A DNA stretch of 60,332 nt from Lachnospiraceae bacterium (GTDB lineage Bacteria > Bacillota > Clostridia > Lachnospirales > Lachnospiraceae). The stretch spans positions 1 to 60,332 of the forward strand of contig JAAWEL010000075.1 of the NCBI GenBank assembly GCA_022794255.1, read 5' to 3'. Positions 45,302 through 52,420 of this stretch are shown one piece after another (positions within the stretch are counted from its first letter, which is position 1; every line of letters starts with the position of its first letter). Both the position numbers and the translations under genes were made by a program. The notes beneath the pieces are model-generated. The model was not told the origin of the DNA. It saw nothing but the letters and a program-made list of their open reading frames with translations, and did not search any database.

Positions 45302-46097
45302 AGCAGTCATCCTCCTCTACGCTCTCTACAGGTGCTGTTACAGGGACTCTTGCTTCTCCCTGTGCCATTACAAAAACAATTGCCACTGCTGTGGCAAACA
45401 CAGCCAGAGCTGTCACAGACATGCTGGTAGCTCCGATCATAATCCATCCCAGTAAAAACAGCACCAGCATCCACTGCTTTGCCAGAGACTGCTTTAACAG
45501 CATGGCAAATCCGATTGCTGGAAGCATCTTTCCTGCCACCTCAAAGAAATGAAGCACTCCTTCCGGCATGCTGTTGATCAGCATTTCCGCCACGGGTGTT
45601 CCCAGATAGCAGATCAGCATAGCCGAACCAGCTCTCAGAACAAAGCTGGGAACTGCAGCTAAATAGGTAGCCCGATGGATGCCTGCGCCATCCCCTTTTT
45701 CTGCCGCCTTGTCTGCCATATGGGGAAAATATGCATTGATCGTCATAATAAAGTTAAACAATCCCAGACCCAGCATGCTTAAAGGCACGGACAGGGCAAC
45801 TGCCTGCTCCCCGGTGCCGCCAGCCGCCAAAGCCAGAGGAATCCCTATGTAGGCAGCCCAGTTTACATCTGCCGGCATGGCTCCTCCCGGAGTGATTTGA
45901 CCGATAAAGAGGGCCTGAACCATCGCTCCCGCAATAACCCCATTGGGAACATCTCCAAGAATCAATCCGATAATCAAACCAGCCACCAAAGGCCGCCCGA
46001 TCATATTCCATCCACCTGTCACCCCAAAAAACCATGGTGTGCGCTTACTTCCCAGATAAGCAAACAATCCAATCAACAATGCTTGAAAAAAGGTCAT
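45291..46097 (-). CDS. PTS mannose-family enzyme IIC
   Basis: Membrane component of 268 residues with about seven hydrophobic segments. Typical parts: FQALLIGLFAYLGSKRTPWF, GGWNMIGRPLVAGLIIGLIL, MVQALFIGQITPGGAMPADVN and the polar loop in the middle. AGGAGG lies eight bases before the ATG. It overlaps IID by 11 bases and follows IIA by 15. Confidence 0.94.
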   Translation of the reverse strand: MTFFQALLIGLFAYLGSKRTPWFFGVTGGWNMIGRPLVAGLIIGLILGDVPNGVIAGAMVQALFIGQITPGGAMPADVNWAAYIGIPLALAAGGTGEQAVALSVPLSMLGLGLFNFIMTINAYFPHMADKAAEKGDGAGIHRATYLAAVPSFVLRAGSAMLICYLGTPVAEMLINSMPEGVLHFFEVAGKMLPAIGFAMLLKQSLAKQWMLVLFLLGWIMIGATSMSVTALAVFATAVAIVFVMAQGEARVPVTAPVESVEEDDCYEE

Positions 46098-46112
46098 TCC
46101 TTCATCCTCCTT

Positions 46113-46538
46113 TTACTCTTCATACTCATCTTCATTGTTCTCTGCTGCCTGAAACCATACCATAGCTGCTCTGCCGGCATTGATCCCTGCCTGTGCCAGG
46201 GCCTTCACATCCCCGGCCGCCTCCCTGGTCATATATCCGTCCAGCACTGCCGGAAGATTGGCCCCTCCGATTACCTCCAAAGGCCGGTCCCCTTCCATTT
46301 TCATGCGGATGGACACATTGAACGGAGAACCGCCGGTCAGATCTGCATAGATGATAATCCCGTCACAAGCTTTCAGCCGTTCCACAGCCCCGGCAAGCTT
46401 TTCGGTGAGAGATTCCACCGAATCCTCCGGCAAAAAATCCACTGCCTCATATTCCTGCGGCTCCCCTGCTAAAAGCTTCAATCCGCTGGTAATCCCTGTG
46501 GCAAAGCTTCCATGTCCGGTTACAATGATACCTGTCAT
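46113..46538 (-). CDS. PTS mannose-family enzyme IIA
   Basis: Cytosolic phosphocarrier of 141 residues that receives phosphate from HPr. The phosphorylated histidine is His9 in MTGIIVTGHGSFATG; YADLTGGSPFNVSIRMK and NLPAVLDGYMTRE are family hallmarks. The ATG at 46538 was chosen over a GTG nine bases earlier because GGGGTG is six bases upstream. It follows sulfatase 2 by about 42 bases. Confidence 0.94.
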   Translation of the reverse strand: MTGIIVTGHGSFATGITSGLKLLAGEPQEYEAVDFLPEDSVESLTEKLAGAVERLKACDGIIIYADLTGGSPFNVSIRMKMEGDRPLEVIGGANLPAVLDGYMTREAAGDVKALAQAGINAGRAAMVWFQAAENNEDEYEE

Positions 46539-46580
46539 ACTTTTCACCCCATTTCTTTTTCTTCACTCCAGGATTTTTCT

Positions 46581-47948
46581 TTAAATATAATCCTCAGGAT
46601 TTTTGGAACTTGCCGTCTGACATTCCCTCCTGTTGACCTTCCAGCCAGATCTTACCGCAACCGGCCCGCTTCGAATGGGATCCTCTGTCCGCTCCTCATA
46701 TTCTTTAAGCCGGTCTCTCATCTTTTCCAGCACTGCCTTATACTCTGGTTCTTTTGCAAGATTTCTCCGCTCTCCCGGATCATACACCAGGTCGTAGAGA
46801 GCCTCCTCGTACTTTTCCCTGCCCTTAAGTCCCCGCTCCATAAAATAGTCCTTTGTTTGAGACTCATCAATATTAGACAGGTTAGTCTGAAGATAGGAGG
46901 TATCATAATAGCAGATATACTTATACCGCTCTGTCCGCACACACCGGGCCGGCTCATAGGAGGTATGGAAATTAATCTCCGCAAAAATGTCGCTCCGCAC
47001 CGGCTCTTCTCCTCCTTCCAGCAAGGGAACCAAAGAAACCCCTTCCAGATAATCCGGTTTCTCCAGGTTTAAAAGCTCACACAAAGTAGGAAACACATCC
47101 ACATGGGAAACCAGCTGATCCATCACCCTTCCATTCCCCTTAGCTCCAGGCACATGCATCATCAGGGCCACTCCAATGCCACTGTCAAACAAAGTACACT
47201 TGGAAAAAGGATTGGCAATTCCATGGTCCGTAGTAAAAAGAACAATCGTATTCTCCCAAAGCCCTTCCTCCTTAAGGCACCGGATCACCTGCCCGAAACA
47301 TCCGTCCGCACTTTTCACACTGGTGAGAAATCCTGCAAAATCCCTTCTGGTCTCTTTGCTGTCCGGAATCGGATAGGGAGGAACCGCAAATTCCGGGCAA
47401 ATCTCCGGATCGATCTCATCCGGAAAGCGGCGATGAGTGGCATACATTCCATAGGAAAGAAAAAATGGCCGCTTCTTTTCGTTCCCCATTTTCTTTCTGT
47501 CCCGGAGCCAGGTACAAACCTCCCCGGCATTCTCCTGATCCCACTTCACCAGCTCCTCCTGGCGATAACCAGAATTGTCCCGGGTCAGCTCCTCTCCATA
47601 CCCAATCTGCTTCGCTCCCTGCACCCGATCCAGATACCACCCCACCTCATGCTGGATCCCGCAGAGCGCTGTGTCATACCCGTTCCTGTTTAAGTGCTGA
47701 ACCAGATGGCGGCGGCAATCCATGGAAAATCCCCTCTGCGCCAGCCCCAGCATCCCGGTCTGATGAGGATAAGTCCCTGTCAGCATGGCTGCCCTGCTAG
47801 GAGAACAGGTAGGCCCCGCACAGTAGGCATTCCGAAACACCGCTGCCTCTTTAGCAAACGCTTCCAGATTCGGCGTAGGCACCTTATATCCATACGGACT
47901 TAATATCCTACCTGAATCATGAGTATGTATATACAATACATTTCTCAA
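46581..47948 (-). CDS. Cytosolic sulfatase, Cys-type (sulfatase 2)
   Basis: A second sulfatase, 455 residues, distinct from sulfatase 1. It begins RNVLYIHTHDSGR, typical of a sulfatase group with HTHDSG as the first metal motif. The active-site motif is CSPSR with the cysteine at residue 48; LFTTDHGIANPFSKCTLFDSG near 225 gives the other metal ligands. The start is taken as the TTG at 47948, because GGGAGG lies eight bases upstream and the protein then begins with the first strand; a longer reading from a TTG at 47984 has no ribosome binding site. No signal peptide. It is the first gene of the PTS operon, next to the promoter. Confidence 0.9.
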   Translation of the reverse strand: MRNVLYIHTHDSGRILSPYGYKVPTPNLEAFAKEAAVFRNAYCAGPTCSPSRAAMLTGTYPHQTGMLGLAQRGFSMDCRRHLVQHLNRNGYDTALCGIQHEVGWYLDRVQGAKQIGYGEELTRDNSGYRQEELVKWDQENAGEVCTWLRDRKKMGNEKKRPFFLSYGMYATHRRFPDEIDPEICPEFAVPPYPIPDSKETRRDFAGFLTSVKSADGCFGQVIRCLKEEGLWENTIVLFTTDHGIANPFSKCTLFDSGIGVALMMHVPGAKGNGRVMDQLVSHVDVFPTLCELLNLEKPDYLEGVSLVPLLEGGEEPVRSDIFAEINFHTSYEPARCVRTERYKYICYYDTSYLQTNLSNIDESQTKDYFMERGLKGREKYEEALYDLVYDPGERRNLAKEPEYKAVLEKMRDRLKEYEERTEDPIRSGPVAVRSGWKVNRRECQTASSKNPEDYI

Positions 47949-47985
47949 CTTTCCTACCTCCCTTCTTTCAATCTCGTTGTACAAC
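47926..47985. promoter_or_regulatory. Candidate GntR operators near the start of the PTS operon
   Basis: Two perfect 10-bp palindromes: GTTGTACAAC at 47976-47985 in the leader and TGTATATACA at 47926-47935 within the first codons of sulfatase 2. Both resemble the TTGTATATACAA type of site bound by UTRA-type GntR regulators such as TreR. Assignment is by likeness only. Confidence 0.4.
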
Positions 47986-48022
47986 TTTGTGCATTTTATA
48001 TATTTATAAGCACCATATCCCT

Positions 48023-48051
48023 ACTATAAACCACAAACCATATAATGTCAA
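48023..48051 (-). promoter_or_regulatory. Promoter of the PTS-sulfatase operon
   Basis: A perfect TTGACA at 48051-48046 and TATAGT at 48028-48023 on the minus strand with a 17-base spacer. The leader to the TTG start is about 68 bases. AATACA and TGTATT (48050-48055 and 48070-48075) form a spaced inverted repeat overlapping and upstream of the -35 box. Confidence 0.85.
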
Positions 48052-48245
48052 TACATTTAAAAAATTATTTGTATTATCATTTTTCCCTCCTAAATGTAAA
48101 TATTTTTATTCTTTATCATCACTCCCAATCTGACTTTTCCTCAGTCACTGCTTACAGCCTGCATCAGCGTTATTTCATTTAGCTCCGGAAATCTCCTAAA
48201 TCCCCCTCTTCACTCCCCATCTAACAACTTTCCCAAAACAACATA

Positions 48246-48274
48246 TTGTAAATCCTGCGAAAATCCATTACAAT
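48246..48274 (+). promoter_or_regulatory. Promoter of the gntR gene
   Basis: TTGTAA at 48246-48251 and TACAAT at 48269-48274 with a 17-base spacer, about 65 bases before the start codon. Together with the divergent PTS promoter this accounts for most of the 390-base gap 47949-48338; no gene was seen in it. Confidence 0.7.
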
Positions 48275-48338
48275 AAAGATACCCTGAAAACCAAACCAAT
48301 TAAGGGTACATCAAACACAACCGCTTCGAGGAATCCTT

Positions 48339-49052
48339 ATGACACAAAGAAGAATCGCACAATACAAACAAATCGAAAACGACCTGCTTCAAAAAATAAA
48401 TCTTGGCTATTATAAAAAAGATGATCTGATCCCAACCGAATTAGAACTTTCCAACACCTACCATGTATCCCGGGTCACAGTCCGTAAAGCCACGGACAAT
48501 CTGGTGGCCAAAGGGCTTCTCTCCCGGGTGGCCGGAGTGGGGACCTTTGTCTGTCACCCTGCCGTCACCCTAAATCCCAGCTCTGTCCAGGGCTTTTCCC
48601 AGGTCATGGCCCAGCAGGGAATCACAGTCCGCACAGAGCTCCCTTCCTTTATGCTGCAAAATGCCCCCGCCAACATCGCCTCTATTTTAGATATCGAAAC
48701 CGGGGAGCCCATCTATTTCATCGAGCGGATCCGCTATGCAGATGAAAAGATATTTCAGTTTGAGACCACCTACATGTCCAGTCGCCTGTACCCAGACATC
48801 TCCATCCAGGTACTGCAGGAGTCCAAATATCAATATTTTGAAAAAATAAAGGGATTGAAGATTGCCTACAGCCATCACATTGTCACCCCGTTACACCCTT
48901 CAAAAAGGATCGCCGATCTGTTCGACATCCCCTTAGACACCCCGATCCTCCGGGTTGCCAACACGACCTATTTGACCAACGGACAAGTAATGGACTACAC
49001 AGAGCTGACCTTAAACTCCCCCAAATACCAGCTGACCTACATCAAAAAATAA
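48339..49052 (+). CDS. GntR-family regulator with UTRA domain (HutC type)
   Basis: A 237-residue DNA-binding protein. The winged helix (about 5-72) shows YKQIENDLLQKINLGYYKK, LIPTELELSNTYHVSRVTVRKA and GLLSRVAGVGTFV. The UTRA effector domain follows (about 90-235), with EPIYFIERIRYADEKIFQFETTYM and VMDYTELTLNSPKYQLTYIKK at the end. GAGGAATCCTT precedes the ATG. It is divergent from the PTS-sulfatase operon and is the clear candidate repressor, with a sugar phosphate (possibly sulfated) as inducer. The protein is complete. Confidence 0.93.
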   Translation: MTQRRIAQYKQIENDLLQKINLGYYKKDDLIPTELELSNTYHVSRVTVRKATDNLVAKGLLSRVAGVGTFVCHPAVTLNPSSVQGFSQVMAQQGITVRTELPSFMLQNAPANIASILDIETGEPIYFIERIRYADEKIFQFETTYMSSRLYPDISIQVLQESKYQYFEKIKGLKIAYSHHIVTPLHPSKRIADLFDIPLDTPILRVANTTYLTNGQVMDYTELTLNSPKYQLTYIKK

Positions 49053-49067
49053 AGCTGCGCTCCGCTG

Positions 49068-50027
49068 TCATCCAATCAGACAACGAAGCACAGCTCCCGC
49101 TGCAAGCGCCATCCATGCGCTCCCCATCATTAGCCGGCTTACCCGGATAATGTCCTCCCGTTCTACCTTTCTTTTCTCATCCCCGATTACCGGCTTTTGT
49201 GTCAGCACTCCAAAATACCAGGCTGGGCCCGCCAGTTCCACCCCCAGAGCCCCGGCACAGGCTGCCTCCGAGTGGGCCGAATTAGGGCTTTTATGGCAAT
49301 ACCGGTCCCTCAACCAGATCCGAAAAGCCCCTCTCCCGTCAAATCCCGGCAAAAGCCATGCCGTAACGATCAGAAAAAATGCCGTCAGCCGGGCCGGAAC
49401 CAAATTCATCAGATCATCCAGCCGGGCCGGAATCCTTCCAAAGTATCGATATCTCTGGTTTTTGTATCCCACCATAGAATCCATTGTATTGACTGCTTTA
49501 TAGATGAGCGCCCCTACGGGGCCAAAAAGCAGAAGATAAAAAAGAGGGGCAATCACCCCATCCGATGTGTTTTCTGCCACCGTCTCCACTGCTGCCTTGA
49601 TAATCCCTTCCTCTGCAAGGGGTTTTGTGTCTCTCCCAACAATCCGGGACACGGCCTGTCTGGCTTTCTCCACATTCTCCTCTGTCAGGGCATGGTACAC
49701 CTTTTTGCTTTCTGTCTTAAGAGATCTTGCCGCCAAAACCTGCCAGCTTATAACACACATCCATGCCGTCCGAAAACCCGGATGAATCCACCCAGACAAT
49801 TCAAGAATTCCCAAAGCTGTCCCGCCGGTTGCAAGCATCACAATCACAGCCATGACCCCGCCGGCCATAAGTTCCCCCGCCGGGTTTCTTGGAAATACTG
49901 TTCTTAAAATTTTTTCCAGTCTTTCAATCATCCACCCCATTCCCCGAACCGGATGCCACCAGCTTTCCGGATCTCCAATGAGACAATCTGTCAGAAATCC
50001 TGCCACTGCCACAGCAGACAACTCCAT
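49068..50027 (-). CDS. cbiB: Adenosylcobinamide-phosphate synthase CbiB
   Basis: Membrane enzyme that attaches aminopropanol phosphate to adenosylcobyric acid. The 319-residue protein starts VAVAGFLTDCLIGDPESWWHPVRGMG, the family hallmark, and has YKAVNTMDSMVGYKNQRYRYFG and CHKSPNSAHSEAACAGALGVELAG. About five hydrophobic segments are present. It uses the product of cobD, which lies far away at 39698-40780. The ATG at 50027 has AAGGAGGGGATAAAG upstream. It is the last gene of the operon and ends 15 bases from the convergent gntR gene. Confidence 0.95.
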   Translation of the reverse strand: MELSAVAVAGFLTDCLIGDPESWWHPVRGMGWMIERLEKILRTVFPRNPAGELMAGGVMAVIVMLATGGTALGILELSGWIHPGFRTAWMCVISWQVLAARSLKTESKKVYHALTEENVEKARQAVSRIVGRDTKPLAEEGIIKAAVETVAENTSDGVIAPLFYLLLFGPVGALIYKAVNTMDSMVGYKNQRYRYFGRIPARLDDLMNLVPARLTAFFLIVTAWLLPGFDGRGAFRIWLRDRYCHKSPNSAHSEAACAGALGVELAGPAWYFGVLTQKPVIGDEKRKVEREDIIRVSRLMMGSAWMALAAGAVLRCLIG

Positions 50028-50056
50028 CTTTATCCCCTCCTTAAGCAACTCAGCCT

Positions 50057-50449
50057 TTATCCTTTTATCCGGACCGGAATCCCGCAAATCACACGAAACA
50101 CCTGGCTGGCATTTTGGGCCAAAAGCTGACCGGCACGTCCCACAGCCTCCCGGTAATCCCTCTCCAAACGCTCTACCGGCACAATTCCACAGCCCACCTC
50201 ATCCATGGTCACAAGCTCCGGATCCTCCCTAAGAATCTGCCGGACAAATTCCTCCGGGTCCTCTCCTGCCTCCAGGATCTGCCGAATCCACCCGTGAAAT
50301 CCAGTTAAAAATCTTTTGCCCAAAGCCGCCGTTACTCCATCCGTTACTCCATCTGCCTGACAGCAAGCAAACTGCTCCTCCCCCATCCCGGAAAGCTCCC
50401 GGGCCAGGGCCGTCTTTCCCTGACAGGCACCTCCAATAATCAATATCAT
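50057..50449 (-). CDS. Short CobU-like P-loop protein
   Basis: A 130-residue protein that resembles a reduced CobU (adenosylcobinamide kinase/guanylyltransferase). It has a Walker A loop MILIIGGACQGKTALARE (GGACQGKT at 6-13), a Walker-B-like segment LVTMDEVGCGIVPVERLERDYREAVGR and CobU-like QLLAQNASQVFRVICGIPVRIKG at the end. It lacks the HRxRR nucleotide-binding helix of the full CobU encoded at 51286-51837, so it may not be a guanylyltransferase. A 12-base tandem repeat at 50330-50353 gives DGVTDGVT. It lies between cobS and cbiB in the operon. Confidence 0.75.
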   Translation of the reverse strand: MILIIGGACQGKTALARELSGMGEEQFACCQADGVTDGVTAALGKRFLTGFHGWIRQILEAGEDPEEFVRQILREDPELVTMDEVGCGIVPVERLERDYREAVGRAGQLLAQNASQVFRVICGIPVRIKG

Positions 50450-50513
50450 ATTTTTTATTCCCCCTTTACCTTTCCCGCCTGGCTTTTCCCATCCGGTTCA
50501 ATCATCATACCCA

Positions 50514-51299
50514 TTAGCCCAAAACCAACATTCCCAACATTCCCAGCTCACACAGCTGCAAAAAATATCCTGCCAGATCCCCGGTAATCCCTCCAAACTC
50601 TCTTTTCGCCATATGATAATACCACCCAAACACCAAAAAAGCCATTGCCACTGCCATAGATCCTGCCAAAAATCCTCTCATACCGATTATATATCCCGCG
50701 GCTCCTATCCCCCAGACAGCCATTGATATCTGCACCACCTTCTTTTTTGCCTCCCCGGCAAAGGTACTAACTAACCCCTCCCTTTTTGCCTTGGGAAAGG
50801 TCACTACAGACCAACCACTCAAGGTCCGCTCCAATACAAAAATGCCAGCCACGGCACAAAAGGATTCTCTGTTTATCTGACTGAAAGCGGCCCCATACAA
50901 AAGAAGATAAACTCCGCATCCGATGATGGCAAACGCCCCGATGTGAGGATCCTTTAATATCTCCAGCTTTTTCTCTTTGGACTGGCAGGAGCTTCGGGCA
51001 TCCACCACATCTAAAAGCCCGTCCATATGGATTCCTCCCGTAAGGAGTACCGGCAGAGCCGTCCCGATACAGGCAAAAGCCACCGTCCCCAGCTCCATCC
51101 AGTCTGCCAAAAAACAAAAGCCCGTAACCACAGCACCAATGACAGCACCCACCACAGGGAAAAAACAAAGGACATATCCCATCCCTTCTCCTTCCCACTC
51201 TGCCTGCGGCACAGGAATCCTGGAATACATGGAAAATGCCATAAACAGACTGTTTAAAACCGGATGGCCCTGTCTGCCATGATCCTCACTGCTTGCCAT
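50514..51299 (-). CDS. cobS: Adenosylcobinamide-GDP ribazoletransferase (cobalamin synthase)
   Basis: Membrane enzyme that joins adenosylcobinamide-GDP and alpha-ribazole. The 261-residue protein shows FSMYSRIPVP, LLTGGIHMDGLLDVVDARSS with the conserved acidic residues, and KDPHIGAFAIIGCGVYLLL. Six or so hydrophobic segments are present. It overlaps cobU by 14 bases. GGAGGAGGACT precedes the ATG. Confidence 0.95.
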   Translation of the reverse strand: MASSEDHGRQGHPVLNSLFMAFSMYSRIPVPQAEWEGEGMGYVLCFFPVVGAVIGAVVTGFCFLADWMELGTVAFACIGTALPVLLTGGIHMDGLLDVVDARSSCQSKEKKLEILKDPHIGAFAIIGCGVYLLLYGAAFSQINRESFCAVAGIFVLERTLSGWSVVTFPKAKREGLVSTFAGEAKKKVVQISMAVWGIGAAGYIIGMRGFLAGSMAVAMAFLVFGWYYHMAKREFGGITGDLAGYFLQLCELGMLGMLVLG

Positions 51300-51837
51300 A
51301 GTCCTCCTCCTTCCCCTTTATCCCCACCCCGATCCCGTATATCACCTCTGTCACCTGATCGGCCCACAAAGCCAGCTTCCGGTTTGCCTGCCCCAACAGC
51401 TTAAGATACCGCAAAGTTTCCCTTTCATACAGGCTTCCATCAGAAAACACTTCGTTCGTAATGATAATCAGATCTTTTCCCTGATCCTGTAAATGACGGA
51501 CACCTCCGAAAATCCGTCCCAAAATCTCTTCATCGCTTCCTCCGGTCCCAAACTGCTCATTGGCCACCAAATTGGACATACATTCCAGCAAAATCACCCT
51601 GTCCTCTCTGTTCCCCGATTCCAGAAAAACCGTTTCCAGGTTATGATAAGCCTCAATGGTGTGAAATCCCTTCCCCTCCCGCTGCCGTCTGTGTCTGGAC
51701 ACCCGCTCTCTTCCTTCCCTTCCCCAGGGCTCCATTGTGGCAATATAATACCGGCATCCGGCTCCTGTATCAAGAGCCGCCTGCTCCCCAAACCGGGATT
51801 TTCCACTGGCACTACCTCCGGTTATCAAATGCAGCAT
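51286..51837 (-). CDS. cobU: Adenosylcobinamide kinase / phosphate guanylyltransferase CobU
   Basis: Bifunctional enzyme of 183 residues that phosphorylates adenosylcobinamide and transfers GMP. Walker A is GGSASGKSRFGE (residues 7-18); the GMP-accepting histidine lies in VSRHRRQREGKGFHTIE (about 48); VILLECMSNLVANE is Walker B and LIIITNEVFSDG completes the site. All functional motifs are present. It follows cbiT by 10 bases. Confidence 0.96.
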   Translation of the reverse strand: MLHLITGGSASGKSRFGEQAALDTGAGCRYYIATMEPWGREGRERVSRHRRQREGKGFHTIEAYHNLETVFLESGNREDRVILLECMSNLVANEQFGTGGSDEEILGRIFGGVRHLQDQGKDLIIITNEVFSDGSLYERETLRYLKLLGQANRKLALWADQVTEVIYGIGVGIKGKEEDYGKQ

Positions 51838-51847
51838 CCTTTCCTCC

Positions 51848-52420
51848 TTAATTCACCGCCCCCACCCCAGGCGGTTCAATTGTGACAATATATACCGGAT
51901 TTTGTCCTTCCATCAGGTGATAGTCTCCCAGCTTTCTTGCCTTTGCCACCTGGACACAGACAATCTCTGCCTCCATCTTATGCTCCTGCAGATAAGCGCT
52001 GACGGATGCCAAAGTTTCCAGGGTAGCTGCATTGATCACCACCCGTGTATCAGGATTCTTATTCCAAATCCAGTCAAAGATCTCTTGAAGCTTTCCCTTA
52101 CTCCCCCCAATAAAAACCTTATCCGGTCCAGGCATACCTTCCAGTATCCCCGGCGCTTCTCCCTCCACCACGGTCAGATTATCCACATGAAAATGCTCCC
52201 GGTTTCTGCGGATCAGCTCACATGCCTCTTTTTTGTATTCCACTGCATACACATGGCCGCACCTGGTGGTCATGGCCATCTCCACTGCCACTGAGCCGGT
52301 CCCTGCCCCAATGTCATAGACAATCTCTCCCTCAGCCAGCTCCAGCTTTGATATGGACACTGCCCGTACCTCGCTTTTTGTCATAGGCACTCTGCCCCGG
52401 ATAAATTCCTCATCTCTCAT
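51848..52420 (-). CDS. cbiT: Cobalt-precorrin-6B C15-methyltransferase (decarboxylating) CbiT
   Basis: SAM-dependent methyltransferase of the corrin ring, 190 residues. It starts MRDEEFIRGRVPMTKSEVRA, the typical CbiT start, with the SAM loop VYDIGAGTGSVAVEMA (about residue 36) and VFIGGSKGKLQEIFDWIW. It overlaps the upstream fused gene by 11 bases. CbiE, which methylates C5 on the same intermediate, is carried by that fusion. Confidence 0.95.
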   Translation of the reverse strand: MRDEEFIRGRVPMTKSEVRAVSISKLELAEGEIVYDIGAGTGSVAVEMAMTTRCGHVYAVEYKKEACELIRRNREHFHVDNLTVVEGEAPGILEGMPGPDKVFIGGSKGKLQEIFDWIWNKNPDTRVVINAATLETLASVSAYLQEHKMEAEIVCVQVAKARKLGDYHLMEGQNPVYIVTIEPPGVGAVN

